A stretch of DNA of 40,450 nt from contig CAMBMH010000018.1 of assembly GCA_945868575.1 (NCBI GenBank), positions 1 through 40,450 on the forward strand. The letters are read 5' to 3'. This DNA is from Singulisphaera sp. GP187 (GTDB taxonomy: Bacteria > Planctomycetota > Planctomycetia > Gemmatales > Gemmataceae). The notes under the pieces are model-generated. The model saw nothing but the letters and a program-made list of their open reading frames with translations. It searched no databases and had not been told where the DNA came from. A program made the translations under genes and the position numbers. Position 1 is the first letter of the stretch; the number at the start of each line of letters is the position of its first letter. Below, one piece after another: positions 16,871 through 24,427 of this stretch.

Positions 16871-17560
16871 CTAGCCTTCCCCAGGAACAGGAGCCGAGGT
16901 GGAGGTTTGGCCTCCAGGATTGCCTTTTGCACCGGGAGATTCAGGGGCCCGATTGTTGCCTGGCTTTTTGTCATTATCCTTTGGGGGACGATATCCTTGC
17001 TGGGGGCGGGTCATTCCACGCCTGACCAAACGCGCAAACGATTCACGCAGGACCTCCAGGGAGGGTGGGCGCATGGTTCGGGAAAGAATCACAAAGTCAT
17101 AGTTCCCTGGCCAGGAATGGTGGTCAAGCCGAAAAGCCTCGCGCAACATCCGCTTCCAAAGGGTGCGGTTGGGGGCATTTTTTGTCACCTTTTTGGATAT
17201 GCAAAGGCCTACCCGGTGCTTTCCCAGATTATTGGATTTGAGATAAAGAACCATATTTTTATCTGAAACCGAGGACTTCTGGGAGAATACCGACTGAAAC
17301 TCGGCGCCCTTGAGCAGGCGCATCTCCTTGGTAAACCGGAATCCCAAATGACTGGTTGGCGGGCGATCCCCGGAAGCGGGCACCACCGGCTCGCTTGCGG
17401 ATGCCCCAACAGGGATTGGCCCGGCCAACCCCGGAGAATTCGTTTGGGGCGCGACCGCCGCATCGGGCAACATGGTTTCCGAAATCCTGGAAGAATCAGG
17501 CGCTGGGGTTTCGTTCAAAACGAACCTCCCATCAGGCCCAACCCAAACCGGATCGGGCAT
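16871..17560 (-). CDS. rnpA: ribonuclease P protein component, with N-terminal and C-terminal extensions
   Basis: The RnpA core occupies about residues 76-190: MRLLKGAEFQSVF, a central beta region, VGLCISKKVTKNA, and the RNA-binding NRTLWKRMLREAFR. It is the protein cofactor of the tRNA 5'-processing ribozyme. The core is followed by a low-complexity Pro/Gly/Asn tail and preceded by about 75 low-complexity Pro/Ala/Ser residues. Typical RnpA is 110-130 residues, against 229 here. The upstream ATG at 17560 lies inside the J-domain gene (29-bp overlap). ATG 17473 or ATG 17323 are plausible shorter starts, but none has a well-spaced ribosome binding site. The canonical RNR signature reads PNR here. 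rpmH, the common upstream neighbour, is absent. Confidence 0.87.
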   Translation of the reverse strand: MPDPVWVGPDGRFVLNETPAPDSSRISETMLPDAAVAPQTNSPGLAGPIPVGASASEPVVPASGDRPPTSHLGFRFTKEMRLLKGAEFQSVFSQKSSVSDKNMVLYLKSNNLGKHRVGLCISKKVTKNAPNRTLWKRMLREAFRLDHHSWPGNYDFVILSRTMRPPSLEVLRESFARLVRRGMTRPQQGYRPPKDNDKKPGNNRAPESPGAKGNPGGQTSTSAPVPGEG

Positions 17561-18455
17561 CTTGGGGATTCAGTTTGCCAAATTCCTCGAGCAATTCCCT
17601 CGCTTTTCCCTCGGTCACCGCGGGGGCGATAATCTTCACCTCAACATACTGGTCGCCGTCCTTGATTCCCAAGCCCTTGAGACGCAAGCGCTTTCCGCTG
17701 GAAACGCCCGGGGGAAATTTGACTTTTATGCGCGAGCCCGAGATCGACGGGACCTCGACGGAGGTCCCCAAGGCAGCCTCTACCAGACTCAATGGGCATT
17801 CAAGGATGATGTCGTTGTCCTGACGCCTGAAATAAGGGTGTGGCTCGATATGTATCTCAAGAATGAGGTCGGCGCCTCCTTCGGCCTGACCACCCATGCG
17901 GAGCTTTTGACCTTCGGCGGCGCCAGTGGGTATTTTCACATCGATATTTTTGCCACCAACCGAAATTCCCACTTTGCCACCATTGGCTGCCGTGAGAAAA
18001 TCAATTGTCAGACCAGCGACCTGTTGTTGGGGAGGGGCCTTGCGACCTTTTGTGGCCCGGCCTTTTTTCCCACCAAAAAGATCACCGAAAGAGAAACCTC
18101 CACCCCCCCCGCCACCACCACCACCGGCCCCGCCAAACATCTGGGCCAGATCCTCCATGTTGATATTCCCCTGACCAAAGGGATTACCACCACCGCCGCC
18201 GCCGAAAGGGTTGCCGCCCCCGCCGAACGGATTGTTTGGATCCTGATGACCGAACTGGTCAAATTTGGCCTTCTTGTCCTTGTCGCCAAGGATCTCGTAG
18301 GCGTCCTGGACTTCCTTGAATTTTGATTCTGCCGTCTTGTCCCCGGGATTACGGTCGGGGTGAAACTGGCGGGCTTTGCCTCGATAGGCTTTCTTGATTT
18401 CGTCCTCGGATGCGGCTTTAGCGACACCGAGCACTTCATAAGGGTCGAGGGGCAT
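17532..18455 (-). CDS. J-domain co-chaperone, CbpA/DnaJ-like without zinc finger
   Basis: The N-terminal J domain (residues 4-68) carries DPYEVLGV and the essential HPD at 32-34, followed by DAYEILGDKDKKAKFDQFG. A Gly/Phe-rich linker includes a near-continuous glycine run. The C-terminal DnaJ substrate-binding domains follow directly. They contain VKIPTGAAEGQKLRMGGQ and VKFPPGVSSGKRLRLKGLG. The four CxxCxGxG zinc-finger repeats of DnaJ are missing, so it is a type II (CbpA-like) J protein that would stimulate an Hsp70. It sits between the phosphopantetheinyl transferase gene and rnpA. The polyglycine stretch is encoded by a GGN-rich repeat prone to slippage. Confidence 0.93.
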   Translation of the reverse strand: MPLDPYEVLGVAKAASEDEIKKAYRGKARQFHPDRNPGDKTAESKFKEVQDAYEILGDKDKKAKFDQFGHQDPNNPFGGGGNPFGGGGGGNPFGQGNINMEDLAQMFGGAGGGGGGGGGGFSFGDLFGGKKGRATKGRKAPPQQQVAGLTIDFLTAANGGKVGISVGGKNIDVKIPTGAAEGQKLRMGGQAEGGADLILEIHIEPHPYFRRQDNDIILECPLSLVEAALGTSVEVPSISGSRIKVKFPPGVSSGKRLRLKGLGIKDGDQYVEVKIIAPAVTEGKARELLEEFGKLNPQDARSGLGWA

Positions 18456-18527
18456 GGCTATTGGGGATCTATGGGTTGAAGAACTTCGTTAAGGCTATTT
18501 TACGCATTCCCTTGGTTTCCCCAACTC

Positions 18528-19283
18528 CTACCCGGTGATTCCCCGGGCCTTGGTGGGAATTCCCAAATCTTCGAGGGGATTCGCTAATATCTGCCAGAAA
18601 ACAGGCAATTCCGCCCCTTTGTAACTGATACACGCCCAATGGGAACCGAGGACCGATTGCCCAATCAAGGTCCAGCCAATGGGTTTGGAATCGGATTTTC
18701 CCAGCTGACGAAGTACCGGCCGGGCCGGATCCGCCACTTCGATCCAAACCTCATCCATTCCAAAACCAAGGCCGGTTCCAAGAGCCTTTACCACGGCTTC
18801 CTTGGCGGTCCAGATGGCGAAAAAGGCCGCCGGTTCCCAACTTTTTTGCTCCAGTGCCTTCACCTCTTCCGGATGAAACCATCTCCGGGCAAGAGCCTCA
18901 CGCGATCGGAGATCCCGAACCGGTTCCAGATCGACGCCGATTTCCCGATTTGGGCAAATTGCGATAAGCGAAACACCATGGGAATGGGAAACATTGAAGT
19001 GGGTATGCACCGATTCGCGGTCTTGGGCTCGATGCTGGTCGAGGTGAGGCTTGCCGGCGGCATTTTGCCCAAAAGAAATCCGATCGGCGGGAATCCCTGT
19101 CCACTGCCCAAGCAAATTACGAAGCCCCGCACGAGTCAGTACGAATTCACGCCGGGGCCGGGTGTGAATAAGCCTTTGGGCCCGTGCGCGCTCGCCATCG
19201 CTTAATCGCGCAAAACAGGCCTCATAAAGCTCATCGGGAGAGTTATCCGTCGTGTTTGTGACAAAGGAATAAACCGCGATCAT
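18528..19283 (-). CDS. 4'-phosphopantetheinyl transferase, Sfp type
   Basis: This 251-residue enzyme transfers the phosphopantetheine arm from CoA to carrier proteins of fatty acid, polyketide or peptide synthases. Motifs are complete: GKPHL (residues 77-81), FNVSHSHG (96-103), the metal-binding IGVDLE (115-120) and FFAIWTAKEAVVKALGTGL (154-172). The two-domain length is of the Sfp/Gsp type rather than the short AcpS type. No polyketide or peptide synthase is in the window, so its target may be the housekeeping acyl carrier protein or a distant cluster. It lies downstream of tyrS on the same strand. Confidence 0.92.
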   Translation of the reverse strand: MIAVYSFVTNTTDNSPDELYEACFARLSDGERARAQRLIHTRPRREFVLTRAGLRNLLGQWTGIPADRISFGQNAAGKPHLDQHRAQDRESVHTHFNVSHSHGVSLIAICPNREIGVDLEPVRDLRSREALARRWFHPEEVKALEQKSWEPAAFFAIWTAKEAVVKALGTGLGFGMDEVWIEVADPARPVLRQLGKSDSKPIGWTLIGQSVLGSHWACISYKGAELPVFWQILANPLEDLGIPTKARGITG

Positions 19284-19388
19284 CAGCGTTTACCCTTTGG
19301 AAACGGATAGGAATAAGCTAAACCGGTGCCTGCACCCCTGTCAACCCAACAGATAATGTAGCCCAACCATCGGGGATAATGAAACCTT

Positions 19389-20612
19389 TCAACCCTCAAT
19401 AAGGATCTTGATAATGCGCCGACTTCCAACGCGCACGATCAGGCCATTATGGATTTCGATCAATTGGTTCGGATCCGAAACTTTTGTCTTGTCTGGGCCA
19501 ATGGAAAGGCTACCCTGCTCTACCAGACGCCTGGCCTCGTTGTTGCTCTTGGCCAAACCAAGGGCCGCAACCAGCTTGGATGCGCCAAGCTTTCCTTCCA
19601 CCAAAAGGCTTGCGGCCAGATTGACCTCCGGGATATCCGTTGGGTCCTGGCGTTCGCTAAAGCGCTTTCGCCATTCAGCGGCCGCGGCATCGGCTGCGCC
19701 GGAGCCATGGTAAAAAGCGACTATTTCCTTACCCAAACGCTCTTTTGCTTCGCGGGGATGGGTTTGGGAGGGATCCGCCAAAGCGGGAATATCCGTTTCG
19801 GGCAGATCCGTAAGAAGCTTGAACCATTCCCCCATCAGGTTGTCCGGAATGCTCATTGCTTTGGCGAATTGGTCGTAAGCCGCTTCAGCCACACCAATAT
19901 AGTTGCCTAAGCTCTTGCCCATGCGCCTGTTGCCATCAAGGCCACGGAGAATCGGCAAAGTCATGGCGACCTGGGGTTCCTGGCCATCGTCCTTTTGCAA
20001 TTCACGCGCGACCATGAGACTGAAAAGCTGCTCGCTGCCACCCAGTTCTACATCCGCGCGAATGGCGACCGAATCGTGCCCCTGCATCAAAGGATAAAGA
20101 CACTCGTGCAAGTAGATCGGGGAGCCGGATTTGACCCTTTTGGTGAAGTCGTCACGCTCAAGCATCCGCTGCATGGTGATGCGCGAGGTGAGTGTCAAAA
20201 CATCAAGAAAAGTAAATTTGGAAAACCAGTCGCCGTTGCGATGAACTTCTGTCTTTTGCAGATCGATGATACGACCAACTTGCTTGAGATAGTCGATCGC
20301 GTTGATTTCCACCTGTTCCTGGGTCAACCGCGCGCGGGTTTGATCACGGCCGGAGGGATCACCCACCAAAGCGGTGTAATTTCCAATGATCAGGACCGCT
20401 TGGTGCCCAAGATCCTGAAATTGGCGAAGCTTGCGCAAAGGGACAGTGTGTCCCAAGTGGACATCGATCCCGGTTGGGTCAATACCATATTTCACCCGCA
20501 GGGGCTTGCCCGTCACAACCGATTTTTCAAGCTTTTTTTGCAATTCGCCCGCAGGCACGGCATCATCAATGCCCCGCTTGAGAATATCCCACTGTTCGGC
20601 TGCGCTTTTCAC
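19389..20612 (-). CDS. tyrS: tyrosyl-tRNA synthetase
   Basis: TyrRS charges tRNA-Tyr. The 407-residue sequence shows the tyrosine pocket KYGIDPTGIDVHLGH (residues 41-55) with the HIGH-type motif HLGH (52-55). YLHECLYPLMQGHDSVAI follows. The KMSKS-type motif reads RMGKS (230-234), an atypical version. A C-terminal S4 RNA-binding domain follows. The insertion pattern resembles the TyrZ/TyrS2 group. The start is a GTG at 20612 with GGGAG eight bases upstream. The gene is preceded by a 127-bp AT-rich spacer that could hold its promoter. Confidence 0.95.
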   Translation of the reverse strand: MKSAAEQWDILKRGIDDAVPAGELQKKLEKSVVTGKPLRVKYGIDPTGIDVHLGHTVPLRKLRQFQDLGHQAVLIIGNYTALVGDPSGRDQTRARLTQEQVEINAIDYLKQVGRIIDLQKTEVHRNGDWFSKFTFLDVLTLTSRITMQRMLERDDFTKRVKSGSPIYLHECLYPLMQGHDSVAIRADVELGGSEQLFSLMVARELQKDDGQEPQVAMTLPILRGLDGNRRMGKSLGNYIGVAEAAYDQFAKAMSIPDNLMGEWFKLLTDLPETDIPALADPSQTHPREAKERLGKEIVAFYHGSGAADAAAAEWRKRFSERQDPTDIPEVNLAASLLVEGKLGASKLVAALGLAKSNNEARRLVEQGSLSIGPDKTKVSDPNQLIEIHNGLIVRVGSRRIIKILIEG

Positions 20613-20739
20613 GGAAAAAACTCCCGGATGAAATATTGGCTATTCGCCAGGCAAGATCCCATGGTTAATTAAAATAAAGCTTTGGAGCCATAAGATCCCA
20701 GCTAAGATTTTATTAAAAGGCTGGGCAAAGTTTGGGGAT

Positions 20740-21204
20740 CTAAGGAGGCCGTACCACAACGGTTCCCGTTCCCGAGTAACTTGCAAAGCCTCCGTCAGGA
20801 CCAAAAGCGTTTCGCACATGACGGATTTCGATGATTTTGTCCGTCTCCGACCAGGCAATAGCAACAATATCCTGGCGGATATTCACACCGACCAGATTGT
20901 GTCGGCGGACAAGCCAACGGGTCGCAGACAGGATCCGTTGCCTTTTGGAGTAATCGACCGAATCGAGCGGGATCTGGGCATCGACCACGCGCCTTGACCG
21001 GACTTCGACCACCACGAGGGTTTCCCCGTCACGGGCGAGGATGTCTATTTCCCCAAGTCCTGGGGCCTCAATATTGCGCGCGATGATGCGCAGACCTTGG
21101 CTGCGTAAATGGTTTGCGGCGATCCGCTCGGAACGATTCCCGAGCAGTCGCCGCCATGTCCATTTCTGAGGACGAAACAGGTCGGTCCAGGAGAACAATC
21201 GCAT
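20740..21204 (-). CDS. yraN: UPF0102 (YraN-family) endonuclease-like protein
   Basis: This 154-residue protein has the restriction-endonuclease-like UPF0102 core. RSERIAANHLRSQGLRIIAR is followed by the active-site pattern GEIDILA (51-57) and VVVEVRSR (64-71). The usual E-x-K is E-x-R here (Glu67, Arg69). A role in DNA recombination or repair has been suggested for the family, but is not settled. It lies 35 bp downstream of rplS, a common location for yraN. The intervening rnhB found in many genomes is absent. Confidence 0.88.
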   Translation of the reverse strand: MRLFSWTDLFRPQKWTWRRLLGNRSERIAANHLRSQGLRIIARNIEAPGLGEIDILARDGETLVVVEVRSRRVVDAQIPLDSVDYSKRQRILSATRWLVRRHNLVGVNIRQDIVAIAWSETDKIIEIRHVRNAFGPDGGFASYSGTGTVVVRPP

Positions 21205-21239
21205 CGCGTTGTCCCTCCAAAACCTGCAAAAAGCCGATC

Positions 21240-21635
21240 CTAGCGGACGACTTTCTTGCGCTCGCGAAGACGGGTGGCCTTGCCAACACGGTCGCGGAGG
21301 TAGTAAAGCTTGGCACGGCGAACTTCACCGTGGCGCTTGACTTCGAGTTTCGAAATACGGGGAGATTCAAGCGGGAAAATACGCTCTACGCCTTCGCCTT
21401 GAACAATGCGGCGCACGGTGAACATAGCGGTGGCGCCATGGCCACGCATGGAAATCACAAGGCCGTTGTATACTTGGATCCGCTCTTTTTCGCCTTCCAA
21501 AAAGCGAAGGTATACATCAACCGTATCACCGATCGTGAATTCGGGAATTTGGCGGTTGACCTTAGCGGCCGTGCAGGCTTCCTGCACGCGTTGACGGGCC
21601 TTATCTTCAACCAGGGACATCAGTGCGTTCTTCAT
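21240..21635 (-). CDS. rplS: 50S ribosomal protein L19
   Basis: This 131-residue protein has the full L19 signature: PEFTIGDTVDVYLRFLEGEK, ERIQVYNGLVISMRGHG, FTVRRIVQGEGVERIFPLES, and RRAKLYYLRDRVGKATRL near the C-terminus. L19 lies at the 30S-50S interface. The start is ATG 21635, preceded by AGGATGG. The longer open frame upstream overlaps trmD and is not coding. Confidence 0.97.
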   Translation of the reverse strand: MKNALMSLVEDKARQRVQEACTAAKVNRQIPEFTIGDTVDVYLRFLEGEKERIQVYNGLVISMRGHGATAMFTVRRIVQGEGVERIFPLESPRISKLEVKRHGEVRRAKLYYLRDRVGKATRLRERKKVVR

Positions 21636-21660
21636 GATCCATCCTGCCTTTCCAATAAAT

Positions 21661-22359
21661 CTATCGTTTGCCATCCGCTTTGGTCTTTGAGGACTCCGCG
21701 TCCACCCCTGACCGCAGCAAAGTCTGTTCGCGTCTCCACCTGGCGATCCTGGAGTGATCGCCGGAAAGGAGGACTTCAGGGACCTCCATATCACGAAACA
21801 CCCTGGGCCGGGTGTATTGCGGATATTCGAGGAGGCCTGGTTCGCTGTGCGATTCTTCCACCGCGCTTGCCGGATCGCCGAGAACTCCGGGAATAAGGCG
21901 CATCACGGTTTCCATGATGACCATTGCAGGAACCTCGCCACCATTGCAAACAAAGTCTCCAATGGAGATCTCAAGGGGCTTGAGCCCCAGCCGGATCCGC
22001 TCATCGAAGCCTTCGTAGCGCCCGCACAGAAGAACCAGCCGTTGCTGTTGGGCCAATTCCTGGGCAAGTGCCTGATTGAGGCGCTTTCCCGAAGGAGTCA
22101 GCATCACCAGGATTCCCTGCACGGGATCGTCAGCCTGCACAGCCTCCACCGCATCGAACAAAGGTCCGGGCATGAGGACCATTCCAGGTCCACCCCCGAA
22201 GGGCTTGTCATCGACGCTTTGGTGCCTGCCACCCGCCCAATCGCGGATGTTCCAAATCCTTGCCTGAAAGAGCCCTTTGCCGATTGCCTTGGCCATGAGG
22301 CTTTCCCCAAGAAACCCCGAGAAAATCTCAGGAAACAGGGTAAGCACATCAAAGCGCAA
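21661..22359 (-). CDS. trmD: tRNA (guanine-N1-)-methyltransferase
   Basis: TrmD makes m1G37 in tRNA and prevents frameshifting. The 232-residue sequence has the N-terminal FDVLTLFPEIFSGFLGESL, DDKPFGGGPGMVL, and the SAM-binding trefoil knot with LCGRYEGFDERI, ISIGDFVCNGGE and PGVLGDPASAVEES. The start codon is TTG at 22359, supported by a strong GGAGG six bases before it. The gene sits in the conserved rpsP-trmD-rplS order, but rimM, usually between rpsP and trmD, is missing. Confidence 0.97.
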   Translation of the reverse strand: MRFDVLTLFPEIFSGFLGESLMAKAIGKGLFQARIWNIRDWAGGRHQSVDDKPFGGGPGMVLMPGPLFDAVEAVQADDPVQGILVMLTPSGKRLNQALAQELAQQQRLVLLCGRYEGFDERIRLGLKPLEISIGDFVCNGGEVPAMVIMETVMRLIPGVLGDPASAVEESHSEPGLLEYPQYTRPRVFRDMEVPEVLLSGDHSRIARWRREQTLLRSGVDAESSKTKADGKR

Positions 22360-22461
22360 AGTCAGCCTCCGGAGCCCATTGGCCCGACATGAACCTTCCC
22401 AACCAATCCCACATGCGAAAGCACAAGGACGAAATCAGAAAGGTCGTCGAACCATCAGCAC

Positions 22462-22743
22462 TTATACAGTCTGAGCTGCGGCTGCGGCCTTTTCAAACTC
22501 TTCCATGTAGCGCTTGATGAAAGCGGCAACATGTTCCGAAGGTTGGGCCCCAACGCTCAGCCAATATTTCACACGGACAGGGTCGAAGCTAACGCGCTTC
22601 TCCTTCTCCTTGATGGCGGGATCGTAGGTTCCGAGCTCCTCGAGGACGCGACCGTCACGGGGTTGCTTGGAATCGATCGCCACGATCCGGAAGAAGGCGC
22701 GGTGCTTGCGCCCCATCTGCTTCATACGAAGTCGAACTGCCAC
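22462..22743 (-). CDS. rpsP: 30S ribosomal protein S16
   Basis: S16 is a small-subunit protein needed for 30S assembly. AVRLRMKQMGRKHRAFFRIV is followed by DSKQPRDGRVLEELGTYDP and VKYWLSVGAQPSEHV, all typical. I prefer the GTG at 22743, which gives the usual N-terminus (M)AVRLRMK and places AGGAAGG nine bases upstream. The ATG at 22752 overlaps almost directly with that ribosome binding site. The C-terminus is Ala-rich. Confidence 0.95.
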   Translation of the reverse strand: MAVRLRMKQMGRKHRAFFRIVAIDSKQPRDGRVLEELGTYDPAIKEKEKRVSFDPVRVKYWLSVGAQPSEHVAAFIKRYMEEFEKAAAAAQTV

Positions 22744-22803
22744 TGCAATCATCCTTCCTGGCGAACCGGACACCATGTCCCGTCGCCCCTTGCGCACCAC
22801 CTA

Positions 22804-24276
22804 CTAGCGGTGCTTCTTCTTGCGGCGCAACGCCGCACGCTCCCTGGGGGACAATCCTCCGTCCCCTTGGTCTTTAACGGCGAGTTTCGCACCCGGCATG
22901 AATCCGCCCATCTTCCCAAGACCAGACACCATGCGGATCCGCTCCAGCATCGACATCTTTGCCATGGGGCGCATGAACGCCCGGATTTGCTCAAACACCG
23001 TAATCAGTTGCTTGACCTCGGTCGCCAGCACGCCACTACCCTTGGCGATGCGCATACGACGGGCATAGTCAATATCGTCGGGATTCTTCCGCTCCTTGGG
23101 GGTCATCGAATCGATGATTCCCTGGATGCGCTTGATGGAGGCCTCGGGATCCTGATCCGCGGGCATCATATCCGACACGCCGGGAAGGGACCCAAGAACA
23201 TCCTTGAGCGGCCCCATCTTGCGAATCAGGGGAAGCTGCTCACGGAAATCCTGAATTGTATAATCACCCGCTTCAAGCTTCTTTTGCTGCTTGATACGCT
23301 CTTCTTCGGTGATTTCGGATTGTACGCGCGAGACCTTTTCGACAAGCGAAAGGATGTCGCCTTGGCCCAGGATTCGCTGAGCCATCCCCTCTGGACGGAA
23401 TTCCTCAAGGCGGTCGAGCTTTTCGCCCATACCGATAAACTTGATTGGGACCTTGGTGATTTCCTTGATCGAAAGGGCCGCGCCACCACGAGCGTCGCCG
23501 TCGAGCTTGGTAAGAATCACACCATTCAGATCGAGTGCTTCGTTGAAGGCGCGGGCACTTTGAACGGCGTCCTGGCCGGTCATCGCGTCGCAAACGAAGT
23601 AAACATGGTCGGGATGGACAGTCCGGTCAATCTGTCGCAGCTCGTCCATGGGCATTTCCGCCACATGCAAACGACCCGCGGTATCGAGAATAACCGTGTC
23701 AATCAAAAGGCCTTTGGCGTGGGCAACACCCCGCTTGCAAACATCCACAGGACTGGGGCCGATTCGTGCACCATCAGGTCCGGTCTGGATTTCTTCGCGA
23801 TATACGGGAACTTCTATCTGTTTTCCCAACAGATCAAGCTGATCAATGGCGGCGGGACGCTGAAGGTCAGCCGCAACAAGCAGGACTTTACGCCCCTTCT
23901 GCTTGAGGGTAAGCGCCAATTTGCCGGCGGTGGTCGTTTTACCCTGCCCCTGGAGGCCGCAGAGCATAATGACGGTTGGACGCCCCTGGGCGGTTGGAAT
24001 CGAGGCGTCGACGGGGCCCATAAGGGCAACCAATTCGTCGTAGACAACCTTCAATACCTGTTCGCCCGGATCCAGCGACTTGAGAACTTCCTGACCGATG
24101 GCGCGCTTGGTAACACGAGCAATGAACCCATTTGCGACATCCAGATGCACATCGGCATCCAAAAGCGCAGTGCGTACCTCGTCCAAACTTTCACGGATGT
24201 TCGCCTCTGTAAGGCGACCCTTCCCGCGAAGTTTGCGGAGCGCATCAGTCAGCGTTCTTTGCAAACCCTCGAACAT
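22804..24276 (-). CDS. ffh: signal recognition particle protein Ffh
   Basis: Ffh is the SRP54 GTPase that binds signal sequences and SRP RNA and delivers ribosomes to FtsY. The 490 residues comprise an N domain (MFEGLQRTLTDALRKLRGKG), then the G domain with GLQGQGKTTTAGKLA (P-loop), DTAGRLH (G3) and TKLDGDARGG (G4/G5). The methionine-rich M domain follows and ends in a basic tail. I chose ATG 24276, which begins the conserved N domain and has GGA upstream. The open frame extends 31 codons further without similarity. It leads the ffh-rpsP-trmD-rplS cluster. Confidence 0.97.
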   Translation of the reverse strand: MFEGLQRTLTDALRKLRGKGRLTEANIRESLDEVRTALLDADVHLDVANGFIARVTKRAIGQEVLKSLDPGEQVLKVVYDELVALMGPVDASIPTAQGRPTVIMLCGLQGQGKTTTAGKLALTLKQKGRKVLLVAADLQRPAAIDQLDLLGKQIEVPVYREEIQTGPDGARIGPSPVDVCKRGVAHAKGLLIDTVILDTAGRLHVAEMPMDELRQIDRTVHPDHVYFVCDAMTGQDAVQSARAFNEALDLNGVILTKLDGDARGGAALSIKEITKVPIKFIGMGEKLDRLEEFRPEGMAQRILGQGDILSLVEKVSRVQSEITEEERIKQQKKLEAGDYTIQDFREQLPLIRKMGPLKDVLGSLPGVSDMMPADQDPEASIKRIQGIIDSMTPKERKNPDDIDYARRMRIAKGSGVLATEVKQLITVFEQIRAFMRPMAKMSMLERIRMVSGLGKMGGFMPGAKLAVKDQGDGGLSPRERAALRRKKKHR

Positions 24277-24427
24277 GGAATTCCACAAACCAAAAAAGAT
24301 TCCGGCCCGGCCCACCGAAGGCCGAGTCTTGGAATCATCTAGTATAAGGGGTAAATCGTCTGTCTGCAATCCAAGGAAGCCAAACCGCCCCCCCCAAAAG
24401 GGTGGGGATGGGAGGCCAAAAGCGTTT

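Noticed and set aside
17472-18326. A 284-codon plus-strand open frame
   Set aside because: It is the antisense shadow of the J-domain gene.
20697-20725. CCCAGC/GCTGGG inverted repeat in the tyrS-yraN spacer as a terminator or T-box
   Set aside because: The stem is only six pairs with a 17-base AT-rich loop and no T-run. No T-box sequence is present, so it was left out.
22531-24342. A 603-codon plus-strand open frame
   Set aside because: It is antisense to ffh and rpsP, which have unmistakable motifs. No family resemblance is seen.
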